From contig NC_016131.3 in NCBI RefSeq assembly GCF_000005505.3, positions 68,150,355-68,214,354 on the forward strand: a stretch of 64,000 nt of DNA, given 5' to 3'. A program made the position numbers and the translations under genes. Shown here in pieces: positions 1 through 10,829 of the stretch. Source of the DNA: Brachypodium distachyon (lineage: Eukaryota; Streptophyta; Magnoliopsida; Poales; Poaceae). Numbering within the stretch: the stretch's first letter is position 1; the number at the start of each line of letters is the position of its first letter. The notes below the pieces were generated by a model, which saw nothing but the letters and a program-made list of their open reading frames with translations, made no database searches and was not told the DNA's origin.

Positions 1-2
1 CT

Positions 3-131
3 CCGAAATGGGAGGGGCCCTTCCGGGTAGTGCAGGTGACCAGGCCGGGGGCTGTCCGACTGGAAACCGAAGACGGCTTGCCGGTGCCCAATAGTTGGAA
101 TATTGAGCACTTGCGCAAGTTCTACCCGTGA
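3..131 (+). CDS. Ty3/Gypsy polyprotein, C-terminal end of integrase (partial)
   Basis: An open frame enters from the window edge and stops at 129-131 (TGA). It reads as the last ~42 residues of a Gypsy polyprotein, with a KWEGPF start and the ending WNIEHLRKFYP, which is typical of the integrase tail after the core. In the full element this frame would carry protease, reverse transcriptase, RNase H and integrase, the enzymes that copy and insert the element. Here only the tail is visible, so activity cannot be judged. It lies 6.3 kb upstream of the matching 3' LTR on the same strand, with antisense ORFs between, the arrangement known for Tat-lineage elements of grasses. Confidence 0.85.
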   Translation, partial: PKWEGPFRVVQVTRPGAVRLETEDGLPVPNSWNIEHLRKFYP

Positions 132-397
132 AGCGGCAGAGCCCGACCCTCAGATGATGCCGCCGATGCATACCTCTCGAACTAGTGTAGCCGGGCAGCC
201 CCCGTGTGTAAACCACTAGTTATTGTGAATAAAGATAAGTGTTTTGCTCCTGAGCTTTGAATTCACCCTGTTTATTCGTATGTCCTTCCTTCTTCTGTCT
301 CCTGCTTTAAGTGCACAAAACTGTCTTTCCATAATTGGTTGTGAGCAGGGGGCTGCTGGAGCCTCGAAAACATAAACCCGTTGCTGGATCGTTCCGG

Positions 398-475
398 CAC
401 GGGACATGCAGTTGCCAGGCTTCCCGCAACGTGCATCACGGGACATGCAGTTGCCGGGCTTCCCGCGACGTGCAC
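398..475 (+). repeat. 39-bp tandem repeat, two units, in the Tat spacer
   Basis: Two near-identical units start at 398 and 437, each opening with CACGGGACATGCAGTTGCC. They lie in the spacer downstream of pol. Tandem repeats in this spacer are common in Tat elements. Confidence 0.8.
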
Positions 476-984
476 CGTGCAGTCGCTGGGCCAGGGAAAT
501 GAAATGCTCACATCCAAGTTTGGCATCGACCCCTTTGTGCCCGGGGGCTGGGAAGCAGGAGGAGTTTGTCCGTGTTGCTTTGTGTATTTTCATGAATTTC
601 GAAAAAAGAAATTGCAGCACCTCGGGCCGGGTAAGAATCTAACCTGCAGGAAAGGGTGGAATTTTGTGCACTGCGATGCCCGTGGGCTGCCCACGGGTCG
701 CGGCATGCACCGGTGCCTTGTGGTGCGGGACGACCACAACACAAGGGACTCACCGCACTCCAAGGCTTCTGACTCGAGAGGGCACCGCCACGTGTACCAC
801 AGTGGCTTGGCATGCATGGTGGCGGGGACTGTACCGCATTTCAAGGGAGGGGTGCACGGGTGCTGCGCGGATCCATCGCGCGCGGGGGCAAATCCCCCTC
901 CCCTGCCTATAAAAGGCACGCCCCAGCCACGGAACGGCTCAGAGCGAAGCCAAATGAGGGGCCGTTAAGGCGGGCGGTGCCGCG

Positions 985-1410
985 GAGGCGCGATGGTGGT
1001 GCATTCCATCCACGCTTAGCACCGACGGGTGCACTGCCACTGTGCCCTTGCCGCATCACCCCATCGAGCCCGCCCCGAGGGGCGTCGCAGAGGCACGGTG
1101 GTAGTGCATGCCATCAGCGTCCCGTGCCGACGGGTGCACTGCCGCTGTGCTCCTGCCGCGCCTCCTCAAGCGGGAGGCTCCTGGGCGAGGGTTGCCACGG
1201 AGGCACTGTGGTGGTGCATCCCATCAGCATTCGGCGCCGACGGGGTGCATTGCCGCAGTGCCCTTGCCGCATCCCTCCACAAGACACTTCCGCAAGGAGC
1301 AGGGGCTGCCGCGGAGGCACTATGGTAGTGCATGCCATCCGTGCCTTGCGTCGACGGGTGCACTACCATAGTGTCCCGGCCGCATTCCCCTCAAGAGAGC
1401 CTAATTTCGG
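985..1410 (+). repeat. Four-unit tandem repeat (105-114 bp) in the Tat spacer
   Basis: Units start at 985, 1090, 1200 and 1314. Each opens with GAGGCRC followed by a TGGTGGTGCAT-like core, then CGACGGGTGCA and a CTTGCCGC-like segment. Unit divergence is moderate. The array produces long GC-rich open frames on both strands, which I treat as artefacts. The rest of 132-2446 is GC-rich non-coding spacer in which I see no gene. Confidence 0.8.
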
Positions 1411-2446
1411 GCGCGGGTCGTTGCGAGGACGCTGTGATGGCACCGGTGCCGGTGCCCACCGCCCGTTTCGGCCCATCACCGCGTCCCTGCCATGGCCCTC
1501 GAGCAGTTTTGCTCCCGGGCAACGAGGGCTGTTACACCCCTCGGGACGAGCTCCCCAGAAAAACCAGGTCCCCCCAGTTGCGGGGGCTGTCGTCGGGAGG
1601 CTATAACTTCCTCGCCACCTGCGCCCGCCGCTCAGGGTGGAGTGTTGTTGGCGGCGAGGACGTTATAGCCGTCTTGCGGCCGCTCCCGGGGCGGAGTCCT
1701 CCTAGGCCAGGGTTCTTCCCTGAAGGCGAGGGTTGCCGCATGGGCGTGGTGGTAGCATCGTCGTCAGTGGTTGCCGCTGGCGGCGATCCTGCCCCCGCGT
1801 TCCTGCCACATCCCTCAGAAACAGGTTTCCTTGGACAGGTACGCGGGTCGGGTCTCTACCAAGGCAGTGCTCCAGGTGCACTTTTCCGACAAGCGCCACG
1901 AGGCATCGGACTGAACGAAAAGGCTAAGTGCCCGAATGTGAACATTGAACTCACTAAGAACTGAATGAAATTGAGCACTGTCTCGTTGGGTGTGGCCCCA
2001 GATCCTGCGCGTAGCCGGAGTGTTAGAAGAACACTTGCGGGGGGAGTGCGCTCCCCGCGTGGCTTCCCGGGTCCGTCCCGGAAGGGCACGGCTTGGAGTA
2101 GTTACCCCGCAAGTGGAGTGGCTCCCCGCTACTGCTTGACCCCAGGTCGGCACCGCGGGTCCGTCCCGGGTTCCTGGTCTGGTCAAGGGTGAGGCGCGCG
2201 AGTCCCCTGCAACACAAGGCAAAACACGCAAAGGCTTGTAGGGCCGCCCCGCGGGACAGCACCGAGAACAAAGAATTAGAAAATGAACATGTTAAAAAAC
2301 TTGATTGGCTAAGAGTCGAACGATTACATGGACTAATCAGAGAATAATTGTTCAAACGGCGTTGAACGCCACACTTGCAGGGAAAGCAAACAAAAGAAGA
2401 TACATCAGGAAGCAGTAAAGTGGCTGGGGGCTGCGGCAACTAGTCG

Positions 2447-3603
2447 CTAGCGTCTCCGGTCGGGCTCCGGCTTCATCTGCATCCGCTCGACCACCTCGTC
2501 GACGAACTCACGCACTGCTTGGGTGTGCGTGGGCTCGTCCTCGCTGTCGGACCAAGCGTCCAGCAGGGACTCGAAGGAAACTCCGGGTCCCGGAGATGAA
2601 TCCGCGGGAGAATCGTCCCGGCAACCTCCCGAGCGCAGTTGGCGACTTCGTTGGCGCCGTACTGGGCAATCTAGATGTCGAGCGCACCAAGTTTCCCCAC
2701 CAGGTCGGAGAAGAAGGGGATCAACGTCGTGACGTTTGTGCCGTCCACCTCCGCCGCCTGCAGCTCAAACTTGGGCAGCAGGTCGCGTAGCGACTCGGCG
2801 ATCTTCAGCAGCTTCTCCGTCTCAATCTGCCGCTGCCCGCTCATCGTGCCGTGATGGAGTCGAGCATCGTGCGCAGCCTTTTTGGCTTTGCGGACGTTGC
2901 CTTCCATCGCCACGAGTTCCGTGGTCTTCACCGCGATCTCGTTGCCGGCCTTGGTGAGCTCCTCCCGGACGGCGGCCAACTCGGTCTCAAGACCAGCCGC
3001 TCTGTCCTTGGCAGAGCCAAGTTGGAGCTCGTGCCAGGCCGCCGCTCCCACCGCATCTTCAGTGGCCTTGACTTGCACCTCCAGCATGACGCGAAGGCCC
3101 TGGATTTCACTGCAGTAGTTGGCGATCAGGTCACTCTTGTCGTCCAGCCTGGTCTGGGCCGTCGCGACCACCTCGGCATGCTCCTTCCTGGTCGCCTCGA
3201 GGGTGGCCGCCATCGAGTCGAGCTTCCCCTGGAGCTCCACGCGCAGGTCCTCTAGCTGCCGGTGGAGCTCGGCTTCCGGGACCACCGGCTGCCGAGCGTC
3301 CTCCAAGGCTTGCCGGGCCAGCCGCGCCACCTCCTTGGCGAGGCGCGTCTCCTCGCGTAGCTGGGACAGTTCTCGCTCCACGGCCTCCCAAACCTCGCCA
3401 AGTTGGTTCTTGGCGGCGGCGTGATGCTCCCTCACCTCATTGAAGGAGGTGACGAAGGCTAGTTGCTGGTCCCTGACGGCGTCCAGGAACTGGTGCCCCC
3501 GCTCGAAGATGCTCGGATCCCAAGTGAGGGGGTTCCAAGCAACCCCGGCGAGGGTGCCGAGGTCGGTACCGGGGAGAGCAGCCGAGGACGATGCAGCCCC
3601 CAC
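2447..3603 (-). pseudogene. Antisense ORF of the Tat element, C-terminal coiled-coil part, broken
   Basis: The frame from 3603 to 2671 encodes 310 residues, dominated from about residue 55 to 270 by heptad-like Glu/Lys/Ala/Leu-rich sequence, a long predicted coiled coil. It halts at a TAG at 2671-2673. The same frame resumes directly after it (IAQYGANEVANCAREVAG) and then needs a 1-base shift near 2580 to continue as DAWSDSEDEPTHTQ to a TAG at 2447-2449. One nonsense change plus one frameshift therefore interrupt what was a longer protein. This protein class is carried antisense by Tat elements; its function is unknown. Confidence 0.7.
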
Positions 3604-3978
3604 TGCCGATGTAGGGCTGTGTGTGGGGTCGCCAGCCTGCTCCCGGAGATCTTGCTGTCCTTCCCCGGCAACTTCCTTTGCGCCTGCACCCGGAGACCCT
3701 GGGGTTGTGAAAGTCTCCCCGCTCCCGGCGGGTGCTGTCCCCTGCTAGGCGGCAGCTGCGGGCGCGTCACCGGGCGCCGTCCCAGCGGCGGCGGTGTCCA
3801 CCGCTGCAACTGTCTCTGTCGTGGCGGGGCTTGACGTGAGAGCCGGTTCAGGCTCCACCTCCGCCCCCGCGACTTCGACGACCGGGTCAAGATCGACCAC
3901 GGTCGCGCCCGTTCCAGGTGCGGGCGCACTTGTGCCTGCGACGATGAGAAGCATGAGGTTCGGCGAGTAATGGAGCAG

Positions 3979-4497
3979 TCAAAGACGGACAAGGGTGACC
4001 AGGATGGTTACCTTGCGCGGCTGTCGGGTTGCGGGGGGAGCCTCTCCTGCCTCGCCTGCGCCGGCGGGACCCTCCAAGAGGCTTGCCGCGGGCGAACTGC
4101 CGCCCACTGCAGAAAGAGGTACGTTCATGAGTTTGGCTAACAACAGAAAAAAAGTGCAGCTGTGGAGAAGTAAAGAAGACATACCGGTTGCCGGCCCTAC
4201 CTCCGTGGGGGCTGGGCCGTTGTCGGGCGCGATCGCGTCGCTGCCGACCCCTGCGGAAGTGGGGTCGGCGGCGCCGCTGGCATCGGTGTGCACCCTCTTG
4301 CTTGGCGTGTCGGGCGGGCAATCGCTCCTCACCCTCTTGCTGGCACCCGCCGGCGAGTTGAACTTCAGGGGGTTACGCCGGAGCGCGAAGCCCCGGAAGA
4401 CCCCCCGAGCGGGCGGCGCCGTAGGCGCCCGTGGGGTCGTCGCGGCCCGGAGTGTCCCGGGTGTTGACGGTGATGCCGCCGCAGTGCCGGGAACCAA
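3979..4497 (-). CDS. Antisense ORF of the Tat element, middle portion
   Basis: This 172-residue frame lies between the N-terminal and coiled-coil parts of the antisense gene. It contains a basic segment, GFALRRNPLKFNSPAG (about residues 36-51), that reads like genuine coding sequence in an otherwise Pro/Ala/Gly-rich stretch. It is probably one exon or an out-of-frame continuation of the same protein, but I could not place the splice sites with confidence. The long plus-strand frame over the same region (3995-5233) is alanine-rich and looks like a shadow. Confidence 0.4.
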   Translation of the reverse strand: MVPGTAAASPSTPGTLRAATTPRAPTAPPARGVFRGFALRRNPLKFNSPAGASKRVRSDCPPDTPSKRVHTDASGAADPTSAGVGSDAIAPDNGPAPTEVGPATGMSSLLLHSCTFFLLLAKLMNVPLSAVGGSSPAASLLEGPAGAGEAGEAPPATRQPRKVTILVTLVRL

Positions 4498-4509
4498 CCC
4501 TGGAGAGGC

Positions 4510-6045
4510 TCACATTACTGGGGCGAAGACTGTTGCCGAGACTCCGGCGACCCCTGCGAATGCGGGCGCTGCCGGAGTGCCGGCGGGCGCCCCGGGAGCG
4601 GCTGCCGCCACGGTGCTGGCGGCTGCCGCTGAGGCGGAGGCCGCCGCCGAGGCACCCGCAGCCCCTGTGGCCGCGGATGCCGCCAATGTGCCGACGGGCG
4701 CCCCTGAAGTGGCCGCCGCCGCAAGGTTGGTGGCTGCTGCCGGGACGGACGTCGCCGTCGAGGAGATGGCTGCGGCTGCTGCAAACGCCCTCGATCTCCT
4801 CACGATCAGGGGCGCGCTGTCACTGCTTTCGTCGTCGTCGTCCACGGGGACGACCTCCGGGGACGCAGCCACCTGGCCCGCCTCGTCGTCCAGCGACTGG
4901 AGGGACGGCCAGCTGGGCTCAGATCTGCCCCCGCTCTCCTCGAGCACCTGCTTCTCGCGGGGTGCTTGCAGGGGAGCATGCGAGACCCGAGTGGGGGTGT
5001 CTTCCATCAACCCCCACTCGTTGCAGGGCGGGAAAGCGCCAACGATGTCGCTGAGCGCCGTGACGTTGGCGTGGAGAGAGAAAACCCCCGGCGGGAATTG
5101 CGTTGATTGGAAGGTTTTGCCGGAGATTCCCCTCACCCACGTCCTGAGGGTTTCCAAGTCCACGCCGTCTTGCTGGAGGCGTGTCCTGTCCCCGGGACCT
5201 GTGTACATCCACGCGGGCCGGGAGCGCAGTTGAAGCGGTGCTATACGCCGGTGAACGAAGGTGCGCGTCACATCCACGTCGGTGAGCCCTGCTAGCCGCA
5301 GCGCCTTGATCTTCTCCACGATGGGGAGGAGGTCGGTGTCGCGGTGGTACCTGTCCTGCCAGCCGTTTTGGGGTTGCGGCAGCTCCGTCGGCGACTGGAT
5401 GAACTCCTGGGGGTCCTCCACTCGGACCCAACACCAATCGCTCTGCCACTCCTTTTCGATCTTCTTCCCCGACCGGATGATGAACTCGGACTTCATCTGG
5501 TCGCGGGCGTGGAACACCACCCCCGATGACATCGCCTTCGCGTTGTCAATGCAGGGGTAGAAGTAGTGGCAGAAGAGCCCCACCGACGGCATCACCCCCA
5601 CGAACACCTCACAGAGGAACTGGAAGGTGGCGAGGAGGAACAACGACGTGGGGTGAAGCTGCCCCACCCGCAGCTGGTAAGACTCCATCAGTGCGTGGAG
5701 GAACAGCGAGAAGGGCGGAACCAGGCCGCACAGGAGGAAGCGCGCGAACACCCGGAAGTCGTTGTCCTGGTGCTCGACGCCTGCCGGGAAGATCAGCGTC
5801 TCCCCGTGCTCGTTGAAGTTGGAGGCGACGGCGTGCCGGACCTTCCCCAGCGCCTCACCATTGTAGCCGGGGTGGAAGAAGGCGACCGTGGCCCGCATCT
5901 CCCACCTCTTCTGGTCCTTGGCGGCGGCCGCCGTGGTTGCCGCCTCACTCTTGCTTGCTGCGGCCTTCTTTGAGACCTGGACCTCCTTCCCCTTTCTGGT
6001 GGTGGGGGCGCCATGGAGAGCGAGGGCGAAAGCTAGCAGGAGCAC
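4510..6045 (-). CDS. Antisense ORF of the Tat element, putative gypsy-type transposase domain
   Basis: This is a 511-residue frame on the strand opposite to pol. After a basic Ala/Lys-rich start, residues ~60-180 contain the hallmark of the 'putative gypsy type transposon' domain (PF04195): FPAGVEHQDNDFRVFARFLL, then GLVPPFSLFLHALMESYQL and HPTSLFLLATFQFLCE. Residues ~180-350 are a Trp-rich extension (DWCWVRVEDP). The last 110 residues are an alanine-rich tail of low information. The start at 6045 is the first Met in the frame and is only provisional. The family is found in grass Gypsy elements and has no proven biochemical role. Downstream parts of the same gene are broken, so a full product is unlikely. 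Confidence 0.72.
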   Translation of the reverse strand: MLLLAFALALHGAPTTRKGKEVQVSKKAAASKSEAATTAAAAKDQKRWEMRATVAFFHPGYNGEALGKVRHAVASNFNEHGETLIFPAGVEHQDNDFRVFARFLLCGLVPPFSLFLHALMESYQLRVGQLHPTSLFLLATFQFLCEVFVGVMPSVGLFCHYFYPCIDNAKAMSSGVVFHARDQMKSEFIIRSGKKIEKEWQSDWCWVRVEDPQEFIQSPTELPQPQNGWQDRYHRDTDLLPIVEKIKALRLAGLTDVDVTRTFVHRRIAPLQLRSRPAWMYTGPGDRTRLQQDGVDLETLRTWVRGISGKTFQSTQFPPGVFSLHANVTALSDIVGAFPPCNEWGLMEDTPTRVSHAPLQAPREKQVLEESGGRSEPSWPSLQSLDDEAGQVAASPEVVPVDDDDESSDSAPLIVRRSRAFAAAAAISSTATSVPAAATNLAAAATSGAPVGTLAASAATGAAGASAAASASAAAASTVAAAAPGAPAGTPAAPAFAGVAGVSATVFAPVM

Positions 6046-6423
6046 TGGGATGCGAGATGCGGAAGCGCATGAAGACGAAGGCTATGGGGGCAGAGTGGTT
6101 TTTCCCTTTTGGCAATAGTAATAGCTTTATAACGCCCGGCCGTTTGGTAACGGCCAGTTCCGTACCCTACGGGTGTGCGGGGATAACTCCTAATCATTAG
6201 GAGCAATGCGCGGAGTGGCCTTAACTTCCCTATTTAGGGGGGGAGTTAGGCGGAAATCACGCGCCCACTACCCCGTCTGTAATGACGCCGTACACGGGGC
6301 AACGAAGGGACGCGGGCCCGCGGCAAATCGGGGCCCACATGTCGGTTGAGGGCGTAGCCCGGCAACCGACCTGCGGAAGACTCATCCGGGAACAGGTGAT
6401 GCCGGCCCACGCCCGGGGGCTAC

Positions 6424-7424
6424 TGTCGCACCAATAGCACCCGGGGTACCACCGCTGCGCGACGCGTGGGCCCCGTCCCCGATTTCCCGGGAAGGTTCCA
6501 TCTCGGGCAGCGGCTACGAGCAGTCCGGCAAGCTACCAGCCCGGAAGGGCTAGCGGGGCTTCAGGGAATATTCCCGCCTGGGCACCTCCCGGGAAGCCGC
6601 TTCCCAGGGGAGGTTCCCGGGTGCGTTGAGCCCGGGCGCTTCCCGGGGGGCGACTTGCCGGGACAGGTGGTTCCCGGGCGCATGCCCCGCCTCAAGCGTG
6701 GGGCCCAGTAGGCAGATCAACAGCGCCACGCGGCCGCGTGGCGGGCGTGGGGTGCGTGGCCCCACCGGGGCAAGGAGTAAGGCCAACGGCTCATTAAATG
6801 AGCCGACAGGAGGGGCGTTACCCGTCCAAGTCAAGTGAACAGTGGCTGTCCAATCCTACTCTAGGGTTTTAGACCCCTAGCTGCGGAGGTGGCGTCCATG
6901 CACGCCACCAGCTCACCGAGGGAGAGCTGTATGCCTCTCCGCTTGACATTTGTAGCCCATGCACCGTGGCACCTGTGGCATCCCCTTGAGTATAAAAGGA
7001 GGACCCTCGCCAACGGTCAAAGGGTTCAGGTTCTGCTCAGTTGAGGTTCCAGTAGGTTCCAGTTCCGGTAAAAGGCTCCACGTTCGCAAGCTTGGTTAGC
7101 TCTGGGTAGCAGGTAGCGTAGGCAAGGGAAGAGAGAAAGAGAGCCCGAGGACCTTCCCCCGGCAAGGTGTAAACGCTTAATCTGCAATCAATACCAGCTC
7201 AGACAAGCAGGACGTAGGGTTTTACACCTCCGGGTGGCCCGAACCTAGGTAAAAACGTGTGTGCAGGTGTTCTCTGATTAGCGCGCACTTCTACTACATC
7301 ATTTTGCCGGCCCCGCAGGGCCCATCGGCCGAGCCGGCGATCTCCGGGGCGAACCCCGACGCCCCTGCCGAACCTAAAAGGGGACCGTGACCGCACGCCC
7401 CCGGTGTCGGAGCACCGTGCGACA
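6424..7424 (+). mobile_element. 3' LTR of the Tat element (1,001 bp)
   Basis: The LTR starts TGTCGCAC at 6424 and ends GTGCGACA at 7424, an 8-bp perfect terminal inverted repeat with TG..CA ends. It is preceded by a purine-rich tract (CCCGGGGGCTAC). A TATA box (GTATAAAAGGA, about 6991) lies in the second half. The 3' part has the conserved plant LTR phrase CAGACAAGCAGGACGTAGGG (about 7200). The 5' LTR is out of view, so age and target-site duplication cannot be measured. The segment 6046-6423 before it holds no gene. Confidence 0.88.
6988..6998 (+). promoter_or_regulatory. TATA box of the Tat LTR
   Basis: GAGTATAAAAGGAGG sits about 430 bp before the LTR end, consistent with an LTR promoter driving the genomic transcript. 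Assigned from sequence and position only. Confidence 0.6.
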
Positions 7425-7548
7425 ACACTATGCGACCATTACTGATGTGCTGCTGTGCTTCTTGGGAGTTGTATTTCTCTAGTATTTGTGCATTTCTCTA
7501 GTACAAATTTGTATTCATGCATTTCTCTAGTACAAATTTCAATTCATG

Positions 7549-7629
7549 CATACAAATTTCAAAAAATCCATCACATGCATACAAATTTCAAAAACTCCAT
7601 CACGTGCATACAAATTTCAAAAAATCCAC
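7549..7629 (+). repeat. 29-bp tandem repeat in the 3' region of CACTA element 1
   Basis: Three units (7549, 7578, 7607) of CATACAAATTTCAAAAAATCC type lie between the transposase remnant and the element's end. AT-rich and non-coding. Confidence 0.75.
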
Positions 7630-7781
7630 TTAGTACAAAGTTTGCATTAGGATTCAATACGAGTACATTTTTACAACGTGACTACTAGTGCTTCTCCTTC
7701 CTTCGGTAAGTCATAACTTGACTCCTCGCAGAACTGCTTCTGAGGTAGGGTTTTTGTGGTATTTTCACGTTGTCGCTCCCA

Positions 7782-10700
7782 TCACTTCTTCTTTTTCCCT
7801 CTTCTTTTCCTCGTTAATATCGTGCGCTCCGCTTCTTCGTCATCTGCGGCGGTCGTCGGATCATGGAAACCTTCGTAGTCTTCTTGTGAAGTAACTCCGT
7901 CTACTCCAACAATGCTTCTTTTCCCTCTTCTTACTACGACGCGGCCTTTATTTGCCGGGTCGTCTATGTAGAATACCTGCTTGCGTTGTTTAGCAAAGAC
8001 CCATGGTTCCTCTCTTGCCGGGATTTTTGTCACGTCAACTTGTTCACGAGGGATCTCAGGAGGTAGCACCATCGTCGTGAACCTGTCACTTTCTTCTTTG
8101 TCACCTTTGGTCCATCTTACAAGGAACATTGGGATCTTTGTGATCGACTACTCCAATTCCCAAATCTCCTCGATAACGCTGAAGAACGCTTTGGTTTTGC
8201 TGTTGTCGTCAGTCGCGGTCTCAGAAGTCATGACTACACCACTAATTTGATACGTGCTTTTACGGTCCTGAGATGCAGTGTAGAAGTTATAGCCGTTGAT
8301 CGCATATGATTGCCAAGTAGAGACGTGGAAAGCAGGTTGCCGTGACAAACATGCAACCGTCTCTTCTGATACATTGGTCGTCTCCCTGTCGTACTAATAA
8401 TTCTTCAGCCACGCTGCGAATGTTTTATTGTGCTCCCAGTGGATCCAGACTTCTCCTCTTTTAGGGTTTTCATTTCGCAGTTGTTCCATGTGCATTTCCT
8501 GATAAGACCAGCAACAATCGACGGTTTGCAACACAACCAAATGTGCTCTTTCAAAGTCAGCTTCCCTTCCTCTTCCATAGACATTAAGGTATGTATGTCC
8601 AAGGCCACCTTCGCCATCGAGCTTGCCCTTGTGCCGTGATTCCAGAACACCTATTGATTTCTGATCGGCCAACCAATCCGTGCAGAACTCGATGCACTCT
8701 TCTGCCCTAAAGCCTTCCACGATGCTACTTTCCGGACGCGGTCTGTTACGAACGTACCGCTTCAGAACCCCGTTGTATCGTTCAGGGCCATACATGTTAT
8801 GCAGGAACGAGGGCCCTAGGAACAGGATCTCATCGCATATGTGGATCATTAGATGGACCATGATATCGAAGAATGATGGAGGGAAGAACATCTCGAGCTC
8901 GCACAGAATCTGTATCATACTATCCTTCAGTATCTGGCATCGTCTAACGTTGATTGACTTCTGCGAGATGCTGTCAAAGAAGTCAGAAAGCTTCATGATT
9001 GTCTCCCTTACGTGCGGCTCCATGATACCTATGATTGTGACTGGAAGTAACTGAGTGAGTATGACATGGTTGTCGTGAGACTTCATGCCAGATAGCTTGT
9101 GACTCTTCATGTCAACTAGATGCTTGATGCTCGACGAGTAGTTCGATGGGACTTTAATGCCCTGCAGGCACTAGCACATCCTATGCAACTCGTCTTTGTA
9201 CGGGTTGTAACATGCAAGACGACACCGCGTGGTCACCGTCACGAAACCATTCTTGTCGGCTGCCGACACTTGATCTTTGCCCCACAACTCTTTCCAGATA
9301 GACATGAGTTCCAGGTCCTTCCGTGCGTTGGGTCCATCTTTCGTCTTCTCTGGAATGTTCATCAGTAACCCCAGCACGTTGTCGCATACATTTTTCTCCA
9401 CGTGCATGACATCTATGCTGTGGCGGCATTCTAAATGTGCCCAGTACTCCAGGTCTCAGAATACGGACCTACTTTTCCACACGACGCCTTCAGGTTCCTT
9501 ATATTTCTTCGCAGCAATCTTTTCAGGGACAACCTCAAGATCATTCACAATTTCGAGGATTTGCATACCAGACTTCTCCTTCGGCGCTGTCCCGTGCTCC
9601 GTCTTCCCATTGAACCTTTCCTTGTCATCCCTCCAAGGGTGTTTAGCATCCAACCACTTTCGGTGGCCCATGTACACAATTTTGGATGAAGCGGGCAACT
9701 TCTCCGATGTCGTGTTTTCCCCGCACTTTGTACAGGCCTTGTAGCCATGTGTCACCTGGCATGAAGTATTTCCATTCGCGGGGTAGTCATGCACGCACGT
9801 CAGAAGCGCTGCTCTCATCGTGAAGTACGCCCTCCTGTTTGCGTCCCAAACCACTCTGCCAGGGTTCCAAAGCTGTTTCAGCTCATCCTTCACTAGCTGC
9901 AGATACACATTTAGGTCAGCTCCCGGCTGCTTTGGACCCTGTATAAGCATGCACATGTGGATGTACTTTCTCTTCATGATTAACCATGGAGGAAGGTTGT
10001 AGACAAACAAGATCACTGGCCATGTGATGTGCTTGTTGTTCATGTTTCCGAAAGGATTTATCCCGTCAGTGCTGAGACCGAGCCTCAGGTTTCTGGGCTC
10101 TGCCCCAAAATCTGGAAATGCCGTGTCCAAGTTCCTCCACTGAGTCCCATCGACAGGGTGTCTTAGGACCGCAGCCTCCTCCACACGGTAGTGCCCGTCA
10201 GGATCGAATGCAGCCTGCGCCGGATCGTGATAGACGAGATACCTCGCATCCTTAACGTTCTGCATCCAACGCTCAACTCGGCCACCTGTCGTAAGATACC
10301 AGACAGTTTTTGCCGGCCTGCCCTTCATCACTTCTTCCCCATGGTCTTCGCCAGCTCTGGCGTTTTTTTTCTTGTATCTCGATGCACCGCATATGTGGCA
10401 GCTCTCATGGTTCTCGTACTCTCCAATGTATATCATGCATTCGTTTGGACATGAATGATGTTTCACGCAATCCAATCCGAGCGGGCATGTAATCTTTTTC
10501 GCCTCGTATGTGCTCTTGGGCAACTTATTTAGCTGTGGAAAAACCAAAGCAAGGTAACTCAACAAGCCCGTGAAGCCCTTGTCTGACCAGCATGATGCTG
10601 CCTTCAGCCTCAAAAGTTCGAGCGTCACTTCGAGCACGTTGTTTTCTTCGCCAGCTCCATCATTCAAGGATGTGTTTGCGTCCTCCAATAATTTTTTGAA

Positions 10701-10829
10701 CTGAACAGACTCTGCCTCATCTTCGTGGTCCTCCAGCTGGTCCCGTAGGTGCGGGTCATCTAGCATTTCGGAAATCCTGCCACGTGGAGCTACTTCACCT
10801 TCCACATTAGCCTCCTCATCGACCCTTGA
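7782..10829 (-). pseudogene. TNP2-type CACTA transposase remnant (Transposase_21, DUF4218, DUF4216)
   Basis: Reading right to left in one frame gives an acidic N-terminal region and a cysteine cluster (CHICGASRYKKK). It continues into the Transposase_21 core (about 10450-9171, with GLSTDGINPFGNMN, NLPPWLIMKRKYIHM and CVHDYPANGN), then DUF4218 (9110-8394, with MFFPPSFFDIMVHLMIHI) and a split DUF4216 (8348-7782). In-frame stops interrupt it: a TGG-to-TGA change at 9456-9458, a TAG at 9171-9173, stops around 8394-8400, and one between the two DUF4216 halves. The element cannot make an intact transposase. Element 2 is a close relative with different lesions. Confidence 0.85.

Larger units (their letters stand above)
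1..7424 (+). mobile_element. Tat-lineage Ty3/Gypsy retrotransposon, 3' portion
   Basis: The visible parts in order are: pol end (3-131), non-coding spacer with tandem repeats (132-2446), antisense ORFs (2447-6045), polypurine tract (about 6413-6423) and 3' LTR (6424-7424). The 5' LTR, gag and most of pol lie outside the window. Extra antisense ORFs between pol and the 3' LTR, with a putative gypsy-type transposase domain (PF04195 type), are known from grass Tat elements such as Grande and its relatives. The element appears to have inserted into the end of CACTA element 1, since its LTR abuts CACTA subterminal sequence. Confidence 0.82.

Noticed and set aside
812..1606. 264-codon plus-strand frame
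   Set aside because: It runs through a four-unit GC-rich tandem repeat in the Tat spacer; several frames on both strands are open there and none shows a domain.
3995..5233. 412-codon plus-strand frame
   Set aside because: Alanine-rich and opposite to the antisense gypsy-type ORF; it is a composition shadow.
7549..7629. Regular short repeats that could suggest a CRISPR-like array
   Set aside because: The units are directly adjacent without spacers, and this is plant nuclear DNA.
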